A stretch of DNA of 57,006 nucleotides from assembly GCA_017857875.1 (NCBI GenBank), contig JAFMCH010000005.1, positions 1-57,006 on the forward strand. The letters are read 5' to 3'. A program made the position numbers and the translations under genes. This DNA is from Actinomycetota bacterium. GTDB lineage: Bacteria; Actinomycetota; Actinomycetes; S36-B12. Within the stretch, counting starts at the first letter, position 1; each line of letters begins with the position of its first letter. Below are positions 8,545 to 17,004 of this stretch, piece by piece. The notes under the pieces are model-generated. The model saw nothing but the letters and a program-made list of their open reading frames with translations, searched no databases and had not been told where the DNA came from.

Positions 8545-9366
8545 TCATTCACCCGTGAACCGCGGGGCACGGCGCTCACGCGCTGCGGCCAGCCCCTCGG
8601 CAACATCGCTAGTCGCCAAGGTCACCGATTGCACCACGCCTTCCCAGCGCAAGGCCGAGGCTAGGTCGGTGGGCGCCGACTCGGCTAGGGCCAACCGGGT
8701 CAATTCGGCGGCCACGGGCGCAGTTGCGGCAATCGTGTGGGCCGAGGTCAGTGCGGTGTCGAGTAATTGCGCATCGGCCACGACCTGCGACGCGACACCC
8801 ATCGCGAGCATCTGCGGTGCGTCGATTCGGCGACCAGTAAGCAACAGATCACGAGCGGCACTGAGGCCGACCACCGATGGCAGCAAGTACGTGATGCCCA
8901 TGCCCGGGTGCAGGCCTAGGGCAGTAAACGGTACGGAGAACGCCGCGCTGTCACCGGCAATACGGATATCGCAGGCCAATGCCAAGGCCGCACCCGCACC
9001 CACCGCGGCCCCGTTGATCGCCGCGATGGTCGGCACCCCGATCTCACGAATCGCCAACCACGTCGAATAAAACGGCATCATCCGGTGCCGCAGGGTCGCA
9101 ACTGAAGCTCCAGGCTCGGCCCCAATCCAGCCCAGATCACCGCCGGCGCAGAAGGCCCGACCCTCACCGGTCACGACGACACAGCGCAGATCTGTGCGCT
9201 GCGCGAGGTGGTCCATGGCGCTGCGCCAGGCATCGGTCATGGGCACGGTCATGGCATTGCGACGTTGCGGATCGGCGAGGCTGACCACAGCCACCCCGCC
9301 GCCGTGGTCGTTCACCTGCACGATTCCCTCAGGCCCAAACGTTACTTTTTGTGACAAATCAGACAT
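8545..9366 (-). CDS. Enoyl-CoA hydratase/isomerase family protein
   Basis: A 273-residue crotonase-fold enzyme, expected to hydrate or isomerise an enoyl-CoA in fatty-acid or amino-acid breakdown in the cytoplasm. Family marks are RAFCAGGDLGW near residue 70, which forms the oxyanion hole, AAINGAAVGAGAALALACD near residue 115, and LHPGMGITYLLPS. The usual first catalytic glutamate position reads Met/Gly here, so activity may differ from classical hydratase. The start has a strong ribosome binding site (AGAGGAGG) 7-8 nt upstream. It stands alone on the minus strand; the acyl-CoA dehydrogenase and CoA-ester lyase genes are 26 kb away. The exact substrate is not inferable. Confidence 0.88.
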   Translation of the reverse strand: MSDLSQKVTFGPEGIVQVNDHGGGVAVVSLADPQRRNAMTVPMTDAWRSAMDHLAQRTDLRCVVVTGEGRAFCAGGDLGWIGAEPGASVATLRHRMMPFYSTWLAIREIGVPTIAAINGAAVGAGAALALACDIRIAGDSAAFSVPFTALGLHPGMGITYLLPSVVGLSAARDLLLTGRRIDAPQMLAMGVASQVVADAQLLDTALTSAHTIAATAPVAAELTRLALAESAPTDLASALRWEGVVQSVTLATSDVAEGLAAARERRAPRFTGE

Positions 9367-9427
9367 GACACGCCTCCTCTAGCACCCGCGGTACCTCATT
9401 CACTGCCAAGCCTGTCCTAGGGTGTCA

Positions 9428-9495
9428 GCGGGCCACCAACCGTGGCCCGCCGGGTGGTACACCCGGACCCCCGGCGTGCACGGGCACCTTGCCCG
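9428..9495 (+). promoter_or_regulatory. Three consecutive GC-rich hairpins in the leader of the DUF5679 gene
   Basis: Three perfect stem-loops occur in 68 bp: GCGGGCCAC/GTGGCCCGC with a CAACC loop (9428-9450), CCGGGTG/CACCCGG with a GTA loop (9450-9466), and CGGGCA/TGCCCG with a CCT loop (9481-9495). They lie just upstream of the AGGAGG of the DUF5679 gene in a divergent intergenic region. None has a U-tract. They may form a leader regulatory element or bind a protein; this is inference. Confidence 0.4.
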
Positions 9496-9521
9496 CGACA
9501 CAAGTTCTTGAGGAGGACCTT

Positions 9522-9677
9522 ATGGCCGAGTCATACACAGGCGAGGCGTACTGCGTGAAGTGCAAGGAAAAGCGTGAGTTCACCGGCCACGTGGAAGAGA
9601 CCAATGGTCGTCGCTTCGCCAAGGGCATCTGCCCCGTGTGCGGCACCAAGGTCACCCGCATTCTGGGCAAGGCCTGA
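9522..9677 (+). CDS. DUF5679 small zinc-ribbon protein
   Basis: A 51-residue protein of DUF5679. Two CxxC knuckles, YCVKC near residue 10 and CPVCGTK near residue 38, should bind one zinc ion. The ORF track begins at 9489, but the ATG at 9522 has a perfect AGGAGG with a 5-nt spacer and gives the family N-terminus MAESYTGEAYCVKC. The core RREF-like stretch (KREFTGHVEETNGRRFAKG) sits between the knuckles. Function is unknown; small zinc ribbons of this type often bind nucleic acid or ribosomes. An M20 peptidase gene follows within about 45 bp. Confidence 0.85.
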   Translation: MAESYTGEAYCVKCKEKREFTGHVEETNGRRFAKGICPVCGTKVTRILGKA

Positions 9678-9720
9678 TCCCGTAGATCGCTTCGTCCTCG
9701 ACGGCGTCTCACCACATCAC

Positions 9721-10965
9721 GTGGTGGACGCCGTCGAGCGTTTAGTGGCCCATCCCTCAATAGGCGGCTCCCCCGCGGAGGTGGAGATTCAGCGCGATCT
9801 GGCCCACCTATGGGAGCACGAGGGCCTCGATGTCACCACGTGGACAATTGACCCCGCCCAGTGTTTGCTCGACCCCGGCTTTCCTGGCATGGAGGTTGAC
9901 CGGGAGACCGGCCTTGGCGTGATAGCACGTTGGGCCGGGACCGGCGGTGGCCCCACCATGCTGCTGCTGGGTCACACCGATGTCGTCCCACCCGGCGACC
10001 TCCATGCTTGGTCATCGCCACCCTTCCAGCCCCATCACGTTGACGGACGCATCACCGGACGCGGGACCGCCGACATGAAGGCAGGCCTTGTCGCCGCGTG
10101 GCTAGCCGTGCGTGCCCTCCGGCAGCAGGGTCGACGGCTGCGTGGCGATGTGATCCTGGCCGCTGTAAGCGGGGAAGAAGACGGGGGCATGGGCACCTAC
10201 TCGCTGCTTGCTCAAGGCATCACCGCCGATGCCTGCATCATTCCCGAGCCCACCGATCTTGACATCGTGCCGGCCAACGGTGGGGCATTGACCTTTCGCC
10301 TGACCATCCGCGGTGCAGCCACGCACGCCTCCCGTCGCAGCGAGGGCATCAGCGCCATCGAGAAGTTCACCCTCGCCCTGCGTGCCCTCGATGAGCTTGA
10401 GGTCCAGCGCAATGCGGTTGTCGACCCACTCATGGAGCGCTGGTCGATTGCGTATCCACTGGCTATCGGCACGGTGCACGCGGGTGATTGGGCCTCAACA
10501 GTGCCTGATTTATGTATCGCCGAGGGACGCTTGGGAGTGGCCCTTGATGAATCCCCCGAGCAAGCCCGACTGGCATTAGAACAAGCCGTGCAGGGCTTGT
10601 GCGCGCACGACCCATGGCTTCGTGAACACCCCATCGACGTGCAGTGGTGGGGTGGGCAGTTCGCGCCGGGTCGCACCGATCCTGACCATCCGCTGGTTGA
10701 CCTCGTGGGCCGGGCACATCAATCGCTGACCGGCGCCACTGCCCAGGTATACGGCGCACCCTACGGTTCAGACCTGCGCCTGCTGGTCGCCGCGGGTATT
10801 CCCACGGTGCAATACGGTCCCGGCGATAGTCGCATCGCTCACGCCCCCAACGAATGGGTCACCGTCGGCGACGTGGTGACCTGCGCCCACACACTGATGC
10901 TTGTCCTCGAAGAGTTCTGCGAGATCGATGCCGCTGTGGATAACACACAACAGGAGATCCCCTGA
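9721..10965 (+). CDS. M20 family metallopeptidase (ArgE/DapE/CPG2 type)
   Basis: A zinc-dependent amidohydrolase or peptidase of about 414 residues. Motifs visible are LLLGHTDVVPPGD, with the first metal ligand His and the catalytic Asp two residues on, then GRGTADMKAG with the bridging Asp, then AVSGEEDGGMG with the catalytic Glu pair, and a dimerisation (lid) domain in the middle. The track start at 9574 lies inside the DUF5679 gene in another frame and is not credible. In-frame ATG, GTG or TTG codons after that gene are absent until the GTG pair at 9721, so I use it, without a clear ribosome binding site. Family members remove acyl groups from amino acids or cut dipeptides; the substrate here is unresolved. 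Confidence 0.82.
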   Translation: MVDAVERLVAHPSIGGSPAEVEIQRDLAHLWEHEGLDVTTWTIDPAQCLLDPGFPGMEVDRETGLGVIARWAGTGGGPTMLLLGHTDVVPPGDLHAWSSPPFQPHHVDGRITGRGTADMKAGLVAAWLAVRALRQQGRRLRGDVILAAVSGEEDGGMGTYSLLAQGITADACIIPEPTDLDIVPANGGALTFRLTIRGAATHASRRSEGISAIEKFTLALRALDELEVQRNAVVDPLMERWSIAYPLAIGTVHAGDWASTVPDLCIAEGRLGVALDESPEQARLALEQAVQGLCAHDPWLREHPIDVQWWGGQFAPGRTDPDHPLVDLVGRAHQSLTGATAQVYGAPYGSDLRLLVAAGIPTVQYGPGDSRIAHAPNEWVTVGDVVTCAHTLMLVLEEFCEIDAAVDNTQQEIP

Positions 10966-10983
10966 GGCTGCCACAGTGAGTAG

Positions 10984-11991
10984 GTGACCGCGCCGACCCG
11001 TCCGCTACATGTCCACCACACCCTCCCCGAGCGTCCATGGCTGCGACGCGACGTTCCCTTGATGTGGCGCAGCGACACTCTGCTCCAGATCGGACTCGAT
11101 CCCCAACGTCTGGTCGTCATCGAGGTAGACCGAGCCCTCATCGCATGGGCGCGTGAACTCGGGGGTGACCGTACCTTGACCGCGGTGCTCACCGACGCAG
11201 AACAGCGAGGCCTAGACACCGCCGAGGTGAACCAGCTGTTACGGGCACTTACCGCAGCCGGGGCACTCGCTGATGCGGCCAGAGTGGCGGCCTGTGCACA
11301 ACAACTCACGGCCGATGAGCGAATCACCGCTCTGCGCCACGAGGCTGCCGCCCGCCACACCTACCGCGATACACGGGCACAATTGAGTGTTGATGCCCGC
11401 GCAAATGCCCGAATATCAATCGCGGGCAGCGGTTTTCTGGCCGACACCGTCGCCAATGCTTTGCGCGGCAGCGGCATCAAAGCGGTGGTGGCCGAGGCTG
11501 CTCCCTCGTCAGCGGCTCGTCAGGGCCGAGCACGCGCTGAGCAATCTGATCTGCACATCGTCGCCGACTGCTGGCAGCCTGACATCTTCGATGACCTCAC
11601 CTGCGGGGGCCTGGACCTAGCCCATCTCGCGGTTGGGGCGTGGGGCCGCCGCGGTGTGGTAGGCCCACTGGTCATTCCTGGCCACACCTCGTGCCTACGG
11701 TGCGTAACCCTGCACCAGCGTGACCACGACCCGTTGTGGCCGAGGCTGGCGATGCAGGCCGCACACGCCACCCCCGACATTGACGCACGTGACAGCCCGC
11801 TGGTGATGGCCTGTGCAGCACACACCGCAGCCCTTGCCTGTGCCTATCTTGAGGCTCGAGCGTGGGGTACGACGGGAACGGAGTGGGCAGGGACCTCACA
11901 GGTCATCACCATGCCCGGTGCTCGGGTGAGTTTTCGACAACATTCAGTACATCCGCTGTGCGGCTGCACCTGGAATTCGACTTCAGTCTGA
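10984..11991 (+). CDS. ThiF/E1-like protein with degenerate nucleotide site
   Basis: A 335-residue protein whose middle and C-terminus resemble the ThiF/E1-like fold of ubiquitin-activating-type and bacteriocin-cyclodehydratase proteins. The Rossmann glycine motif is weak (RISIAGSGFLADTV instead of GAGGLG). Paired cysteine motifs, CLRC near residue 240 and HPLCGC near the C-terminus, should form a zinc site. The N-terminal 130 residues look like a winged-helix or leader-binding region. It starts at GTG 10984, 18 bp after the M20 peptidase, and runs convergent with a zinc-ribbon gene. A counterpart sits between the DUF2342 and uvrD2 genes in M. tuberculosis (Rv3196 by recollection). No partner substrate is known; loss of the ATP motif suggests it does not adenylate. 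Confidence 0.7.
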   Translation: MTAPTRPLHVHHTLPERPWLRRDVPLMWRSDTLLQIGLDPQRLVVIEVDRALIAWARELGGDRTLTAVLTDAEQRGLDTAEVNQLLRALTAAGALADAARVAACAQQLTADERITALRHEAAARHTYRDTRAQLSVDARANARISIAGSGFLADTVANALRGSGIKAVVAEAAPSSAARQGRARAEQSDLHIVADCWQPDIFDDLTCGGLDLAHLAVGAWGRRGVVGPLVIPGHTSCLRCVTLHQRDHDPLWPRLAMQAAHATPDIDARDSPLVMACAAHTAALACAYLEARAWGTTGTEWAGTSQVITMPGARVSFRQHSVHPLCGCTWNSTSV

Positions 11992-12002
11992 GGGCTGCGC
12001 CA

Positions 12003-12230
12003 CTAGGCGCAGTCAGTGCAGGCTTCGATTCCGGGTAGGGCAACGATCACGCACTCTGGACAGGTGAATCGTGGGTGTCCCTGAGTGCGGTCGAATGACC
12101 ACAGAGCCAGCGGCATTTGCGTGCCTGACACACCACAATCAGCGCAGGCAATGGCAGCCGACGTCGCGGAGTCCGCAGTGCCAGGCTGGGCTGCATGTGT
12201 GGTGTTTCTCACACGTTCCATGATGGCCAT
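12003..12230 (-). CDS. Small zinc-ribbon protein, actinobacterial
   Basis: A 75-residue protein with two cysteine pairs, CADCG and CPEC, plus a third CTDC at the very C-terminus, so it probably binds one or two zinc ions. The ORF track extends to 12266, but the ATG at 12230 (MAIMERVRNT) has TATTCT 6 nt upstream, which fits a leaderless start. The central part (LALWSFDRTQGHPRFTCPEC) resembles a small actinobacterial family of unknown function often found near uvrD2. It lies just downstream of uvrD2 on the same strand direction and converges on the ThiF-like gene. In mycobacteria this interval holds whiB7; no WhiB signature is seen here. Confidence 0.65.
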   Translation of the reverse strand: MAIMERVRNTTHAAQPGTADSATSAAIACADCGVSGTQMPLALWSFDRTQGHPRFTCPECVIVALPGIEACTDCA

Positions 12231-12236
12231 GTCTCG

Positions 12237-12242
12237 AGAATA
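12237..12242 (-). promoter_or_regulatory. -10 hexamer of zinc-ribbon gene
   Basis: TATTCT lies 6 nt before the ATG at 12230 and supports that start over the longer reading frame. Confidence 0.5.
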
Positions 12243-12275
12243 TCGCAAGAGTGTCACAAAACACACCCCTGTCTT

Positions 12276-14393
12276 TCATAATTTTTCCTCAGAAATCAGC
12301 GTGGATGCTGCATCTGAGTCGCTGTCGGCGACCAAAGCGAGGAGTTGATCGGTGTAGCGAAGCAATTTATCGGGGCCGATGCCACTGATGGCCCCCAACT
12401 CAGCCGCAGATGCGGGCTTGACCTCGGCCAGGGCCTCCACCGTGGCGTCGGTGAGCACTACGTAGGCCGGCACCGCGCGCTCACGAGCTTGGGCGAGTCG
12501 CCACTGCTTCAGTCGTTCGACGAGTGCCTCATCGGCTGAGGTCGGGCATTGGCGGCACCTGCCACGCGCCCGTTCGGCGGGAGTGACCAGCGAAGTCGCA
12601 CAGGTACGACATGCCGCCGGTGCGCGGCGTCGGGATCGATCGGTGGTCTGCGGGCGCCGACCGGCCAAGCCCGTTTGGCCCGCGGTGTGGTCGGGTAGCG
12701 CAAGGGCGAGAAAGCGGCTGGGGGCGCGCACCCGCGCACCCGGCTGGCGGGCCTGGGCCCAGGTGAGCACGAGATCGTCCCGGGCCCGTGTGATGGCCAC
12801 ATAGAAAAGCCGCTGCTCCTCAGCCAGGTCTTCATCGGTGAGCGCCGGGGCATCACTAGACCACGAGGAAAACGGCAGTGTCCCCTCCGATAGCCCCGCC
12901 ACCACCACAATCGACCACTGCAGCCCCTTGGCAGCGTGAATCGTCGCGAGGGTCACCGCATCTGCCTGGGGAGCATGTTGAACGCTGGCCCGCACATCGA
13001 GTTCGCCCACCAGTGCGGTGAGGTCGGAGATTTGGTCGGTATCTGCGGCTAAGGCGTGGAGGGAGGCTAGCGACTCCCACCGTTGGCGTACCGCACCTAC
13101 GCCATTGGGTGGTTCCGGCGTGAAACCCATTACCGCGAGGACCGCCGCCACCTGTTCGGACAACGTGCCCGACATATGTTCACCAGACCGAGCCGCACCG
13201 CGCAGTCGAGTGATCGCCTCACGCACCTCAGATCGATCAAAAAAGCGTTCGCCGCCGCGCACCAAGACGGGCAATCCGGCATCGGCGAATGATTGCTCCA
13301 GGGCGGGTAATTGCGCCTTGGTGCGCACCAAAACGGCAATGTCTCGCGGAGCAGTACCTCGACCGATGAGGTCGCGGGCGAGGGCGGCTATGCCCTGCGC
13401 CTCGGCCACCTCATCGGCGAAATCGAGAACGCGCGGTGAACAGGCATCGGTCTTTTCGCGAGTGGCCACCAGGCTGCGGACGTCGACGGCCGAACCAGCC
13501 AGAACTCGATTAGCGATATCGACGATGGGCGGTTGACTGCGATAGTTGCGCACCAGATCACGTGCCGTTGCGGTCGGATACACAGTGGGGAACGTCTTGA
13601 GAAACTCATCACTTGCCCCGGCGAAGGTGTAGATCGTCTGTGCGACATCGCCCACCACGCACACATCATCATGACCGCCTAGCCACAGTTGCAGGAGTCG
13701 AAACTGGATCGGGCTTACGTCTTGAAACTCATCGACGGTGAGGGACCGATACGTGTCTTGAACCTCAGCTGCGATGTTCTTATCACCGTCGAGAATCTCG
13801 GCGCATAACAGCAACACATCGTCGAAATCAATGGACCCAGAAGCAACCTTTGTGTCTTCGTAGGCGCGATAGACGGTCGCGATCTCAGCGGGTGCAAGCC
13901 CTACCTCGCGCCCGTGCTGGGCAACGAGGTCGAGGTAATTCTCCGGGGATGTGTTGTGCTGCTTGGCCCAATTGATCTCACCGAGGATTTCGCGAATAAC
14001 TGCTGGATTGCTGCGCACCCCTACCGACCTGGTGGCTTCAACCAATAAACCCGAGGGCGAAGAAATCAATCGGAATGGCTCACCCCCGAAAAACCGGGGC
14101 CAGAAGTAGCGCATCTGTCGAAGTGCCGCGGCATGAAAGGTTCGCGCCTGTACCCCGGCAACGCCGAGGTTTCGCAACCGCTCGCGCATTTCACCGGCCG
14201 CTCGGTTGGTGAAGGTGACCGCCAAAACATGGCGAGGATCGACCGTGCCCTCCCGCACGCGGTAGGCGATGCGATGGGTGATCGCAGTGGTCTTGCCGGT
14301 ACCGGCCCCGGCGCTGACGACCAACGGACCCGGTGGCGCCAATGCCACATTCCGCTGCTGTTCGTCGAGCGGGTCGAGGATGGCATCGCTCAC
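12276..14393 (-). CDS. uvrD2: UvrD2-type superfamily 1 DNA helicase
   Basis: A 705-residue 3'-5' DNA helicase acting in DNA repair and replication. Helicase motifs in order: SAGAGTGKTT (Walker A, residues 27-36), LAVTFTNRAAGEM (Ia), TVDEFQDVSPIQ (II), DVAQTIYTF (III), VRNYRSQPPI (IV), TIHAAKGLQW (V) and VAITRARDDL (VI). After the motor come two CxxC pairs, CRTC and CRQC, and an HRDC-like domain (LGAISGIGPDKLLRY), the layout known from mycobacterial UvrD2. The four cysteines are required for zinc binding in the mycobacterial enzyme. GTG start; divergent from the mycoredoxin gene. Confidence 0.93.
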   Translation of the reverse strand: MSDAILDPLDEQQRNVALAPPGPLVVSAGAGTGKTTAITHRIAYRVREGTVDPRHVLAVTFTNRAAGEMRERLRNLGVAGVQARTFHAAALRQMRYFWPRFFGGEPFRLISSPSGLLVEATRSVGVRSNPAVIREILGEINWAKQHNTSPENYLDLVAQHGREVGLAPAEIATVYRAYEDTKVASGSIDFDDVLLLCAEILDGDKNIAAEVQDTYRSLTVDEFQDVSPIQFRLLQLWLGGHDDVCVVGDVAQTIYTFAGASDEFLKTFPTVYPTATARDLVRNYRSQPPIVDIANRVLAGSAVDVRSLVATREKTDACSPRVLDFADEVAEAQGIAALARDLIGRGTAPRDIAVLVRTKAQLPALEQSFADAGLPVLVRGGERFFDRSEVREAITRLRGAARSGEHMSGTLSEQVAAVLAVMGFTPEPPNGVGAVRQRWESLASLHALAADTDQISDLTALVGELDVRASVQHAPQADAVTLATIHAAKGLQWSIVVVAGLSEGTLPFSSWSSDAPALTDEDLAEEQRLFYVAITRARDDLVLTWAQARQPGARVRAPSRFLALALPDHTAGQTGLAGRRPQTTDRSRRRAPAACRTCATSLVTPAERARGRCRQCPTSADEALVERLKQWRLAQARERAVPAYVVLTDATVEALAEVKPASAAELGAISGIGPDKLLRYTDQLLALVADSDSDAASTLISEEKL

Positions 14394-14487
14394 GACCGCA
14401 TCGTGCCACGACGTCCAGACACCACCAGGTCAGGTGGCCAATCCGGTGGATAGCGAGCACAATGATGGTGTGAGTATCGCCGACCTA

Positions 14488-14745
14488 ATGCCGACCGCAA
14501 CTGAGCCCATCACCATGTTCACCACGTCGTGGTGTGGATTCTGTGTGCGCCTCAAGGCTCAATTGGGCCGCGAGGGAATCGCGGTCCGAGAGGTCGATAT
14601 CGAGGCCGACGAACAAGCAGCCCACTTCGTGGAAAACCACAACGACGGTAATCAGACGGTGCCCACACTGCTGTTTGCCGATGGATCCACGCTCACCAAT
14701 CCGTCCCTGGGTTCGGTGCGCGCCCACCTCGCCGAACTGGCCTAG
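14488..14745 (+). CDS. mrx1: Mycoredoxin (Mrx1-type glutaredoxin)
   Basis: An 85-residue thioredoxin-fold oxidoreductase expected to remove mycothiol from protein mixed disulfides. The active site is MFTTSWCGFCVRLK, with CGFC where the mycobacterial enzyme has CGYC. Further family marks are the cis-proline loop QTVPTLLFADG and the closing SLGSVRAHL. The long track ORF (from 14269) is spurious upstream. The ATG at 14488 gives the usual family length; GTG at 14470 is an alternative. The gene lies between uvrD2 and nudC as in M. tuberculosis, and its stop shares CTAG with the convergent nudC stop. Presence of mshB in the same window supports mycothiol as partner. Confidence 0.88.
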   Translation: MPTATEPITMFTTSWCGFCVRLKAQLGREGIAVREVDIEADEQAAHFVENHNDGNQTVPTLLFADGSTLTNPSLGSVRAHLAELA

Positions 14746-15746
14746 CGGCGCATCTCCCACTCACCTGGGATCGAAGATCCAAACCAGTGCTCGATGAGTT
14801 TGCGTGCAATCGACACTGCCGGGGGTACCGCGACCGATCCATCAGCGCAAGCTTCCATCAGCTCGTCGCGGGTGAACCATCGAGCCTCGACGATCTCCTC
14901 CCCATCGACGCAAATATCCGTAGACGTCGCCCGGGCGTGATAGCCAAGCATCAGCGACCACGGAAACGGCCATGGCTGGCTGCCCAGATAGTGCACCTCG
15001 CCCACCGTGACGCCTGACTCCTCGGCTACCTCTCGGCGCACCGCTGCCTCGGCGGATTCACCTGCTTCCACGAATCCCGCCAGGGTAGAAAACCATTCCG
15101 GCTGCCAATCCACTCGCCGGCCCAGCAGCGCCCGATCATCACCGTCCACCACCAGCATGATCACCGCGGGGTCCGTTCGGGGGTAGGACTCTGCGGCACA
15201 GGCCAGACACTGACGCTGCCAGCCGGCCTGGCGAATAGCGGTGGGGGCTCCGCAGCGTGCACAGTGCGGATGCTGGGCATGCCAATTATCCAGGGCGACA
15301 GCAGAGACCAGTAGGCCGGAATCGGTTGCGGTCATGCGTGTTCCCGCCGCCCGTAAGTCGCTCCACTGACTGTCAGACGCTCCCCCATCAGCCTGATCGG
15401 TGACTCGAGCGGCAAAATGAGCCGTCTGCCCCACTACGCCGAGCAGCATTACCTGCATGGGACAGTCTGGCTGCATAGCGTCGGCCCATTCGCTGCCCAG
15501 GTCGATGGGTGATCGCCAATCGGCAAGCAAGCCAGAGCGAACGGCTGAGCCTGACCCGGTCGCTGCGGTAACGGGAAACCGGCCTTTCACGACCGGAATG
15601 ACACGCGTGGCCGTACTGCGCCAGGCTTCGGTCAGCCACCGCAAATCTCCACGACGCAGTTCACTGCGGTCGGCCGTGGCTCGAGCCAGGGTGAGATCGC
15701 TCAAGAGTCCGCGATTGAACGCGATTGCTTCACGTGACTCCTGCAC
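14742..15746 (-). CDS. nudC: NAD+ diphosphatase NudC
   Basis: A 334-residue Nudix enzyme that splits NADH or NAD+ to NMN and AMP, and in some bacteria removes NAD caps from RNA. A four-cysteine zinc ribbon (CARCG and CLACAAESYPR) precedes the Nudix box (GFVEAGESAEAAVRREVAEE). The NudC-specific signature SQPWPFPWSLM follows, which separates it from other Nudix proteins. The N-terminal third is divergent, as usual. The GTG at 15746 has TAGGGT 6 nt upstream, a likely leaderless start. Its stop codon overlaps that of the mycoredoxin gene in the palindrome CTAG. Confidence 0.93.
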   Translation of the reverse strand: MQESREAIAFNRGLLSDLTLARATADRSELRRGDLRWLTEAWRSTATRVIPVVKGRFPVTAATGSGSAVRSGLLADWRSPIDLGSEWADAMQPDCPMQVMLLGVVGQTAHFAARVTDQADGGASDSQWSDLRAAGTRMTATDSGLLVSAVALDNWHAQHPHCARCGAPTAIRQAGWQRQCLACAAESYPRTDPAVIMLVVDGDDRALLGRRVDWQPEWFSTLAGFVEAGESAEAAVRREVAEESGVTVGEVHYLGSQPWPFPWSLMLGYHARATSTDICVDGEEIVEARWFTRDELMEACADGSVAVPPAVSIARKLIEHWFGSSIPGEWEMRR

Positions 15747-15752
15747 GTCGCC

Positions 15753-15758
15753 ACCCTA
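15753..15758 (-). promoter_or_regulatory. -10 hexamer of nudC
   Basis: TAGGGT lies 6 nt before the GTG at 15746. Confidence 0.45.
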
Positions 15759-15789
15759 GACCGCACCACACCGTGGGACCATTACGCCT

Positions 15790-17004
15790 GTGGGCGTCTT
15801 CATTCGGCAGTTGACGGGGATTCGCGCCGTGGCTGCCGTATGGGTGCTGCTCTATCACCTGCAGGGCCCGCTCGACACGATCGGCGCCATGTCGATTCCG
15901 GTGCTGTCCGATGTCATTCGAGTCGGTCGGCTCGGTGTTGACCTGTTCTTCGCGCTGTCGGGGTTCATCTTGACCCACACCTATTTACGCAAGATCGGCC
16001 CACAGGCTCACGCGCGCGCAACCGTGGAGTTTTGGTGGCTGCGCCTGGCGCGTATCTACCCCGTGCACTTCGTGATGCTCAACATCGCCGGGATCGCCGT
16101 CGTCGCCCAGGCGCTCATTACCGGGGAAGACAAGGAGCGGTCCTGGCTCAATCCGATCGACTACATCCGCAATCTGCTCCTGATTCAAGAGTGGGGTCCC
16201 GAGCCCGAACGTGGCTGGAACGTGGTCGCTTGGTCGTTATCGATGGAGTGGTTGGCCTATTTGCTTTTCCCCGCCCTGGTACTCGTGTTGTTCATCATGC
16301 ATCGGCGCATCAGTACACCGGTACTACTGCTGGCGTGGGTAGTTGTGATCGTGCCACTGCTCGTACGCGGCTCAGTCGGTGATGACCCGTACTACGGAGG
16401 TGCATGGGGTTCGACAATTCGGGTGCTGACCGCATTCACTGCCGGTGCTATCACCTATTTGATCGTCGTGCGATTCATCGACGAAGACGGCCAGATTCGC
16501 CCCCGCGTCGAGCGACTGGCCACCTCAGTGTCCGTAGCTATGCCCCTGCTTGTGGTGGCTGGCGCATTGTTCCTAGGTCGCTGGGCCGGTGCGCAGCCAG
16601 ATATCTTGCTCACCGATCCCGACGCTGAGCCGCTTCCGCCGTATTTCCACCTGTGGTTGGTGCCACCGCTCATCGTGTGGATCGGCGCACTCGCCCTGTC
16701 GAAGCGAGGCCAGGCTAGATGGCTCTCCCGTGACACCATCGTGCTCGGCGGCCTCATCTCATACTCGCTCTACATGACTCATCTGGTGTGGTTGAGCACG
16801 TGGCGGGCCGGCATGAACGCAATCGGTCTTGAATCAGGGCCGCTCTACGCACTCAGCCTCCTGGCAGCGATCGCCATGGCTTTTGTCATTGCGTGGCTGA
16901 TGTGGAAGATTGTCGAAGAACCGGCTCGTCGTTGGCTGCGCAAGGCAGTGGGGGTGCGTCCGGTAGCCCCCGAAGAAGCCGCCGCCGATCGAAGGAACCC
17001 ATGA
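15790..17004 (+). CDS. Acyltransferase 3 (OafA/YrhL family) membrane protein
   Basis: A 404-residue membrane acyltransferase that would transfer an acetyl or similar acyl group to a cell-surface glycan or lipid. The N-terminus has the family signature: RQLTGIRAVAAVWVLLYHL, with an essential His in the first membrane helix, followed by RLGVDLFFALSGFILTHTY and the RIYPVH motif that lines the active site. About ten hydrophobic helices are visible. The GTG at 15790 begins the protein directly at the family N-terminus. Its last codon overlaps the start of the lipoprotein gene (ATGA), so the two are translationally coupled, which suggests a joint role at the envelope. The acceptor is unknown. Confidence 0.88.
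   Translation: MGVFIRQLTGIRAVAAVWVLLYHLQGPLDTIGAMSIPVLSDVIRVGRLGVDLFFALSGFILTHTYLRKIGPQAHARATVEFWWLRLARIYPVHFVMLNIAGIAVVAQALITGEDKERSWLNPIDYIRNLLLIQEWGPEPERGWNVVAWSLSMEWLAYLLFPALVLVLFIMHRRISTPVLLLAWVVVIVPLLVRGSVGDDPYYGGAWGSTIRVLTAFTAGAITYLIVVRFIDEDGQIRPRVERLATSVSVAMPLLVVAGALFLGRWAGAQPDILLTDPDAEPLPPYFHLWLVPPLIVWIGALALSKRGQARWLSRDTIVLGGLISYSLYMTHLVWLSTWRAGMNAIGLESGPLYALSLLAAIAMAFVIAWLMWKIVEEPARRWLRKAVGVRPVAPEEAAADRRNP

Noticed and set aside
9574-9720. Upstream extension of the M20 peptidase into the DUF5679 gene
   Set aside because: The sequence there is a frame shadow of the zinc-ribbon gene, which has its own strong ribosome binding site.
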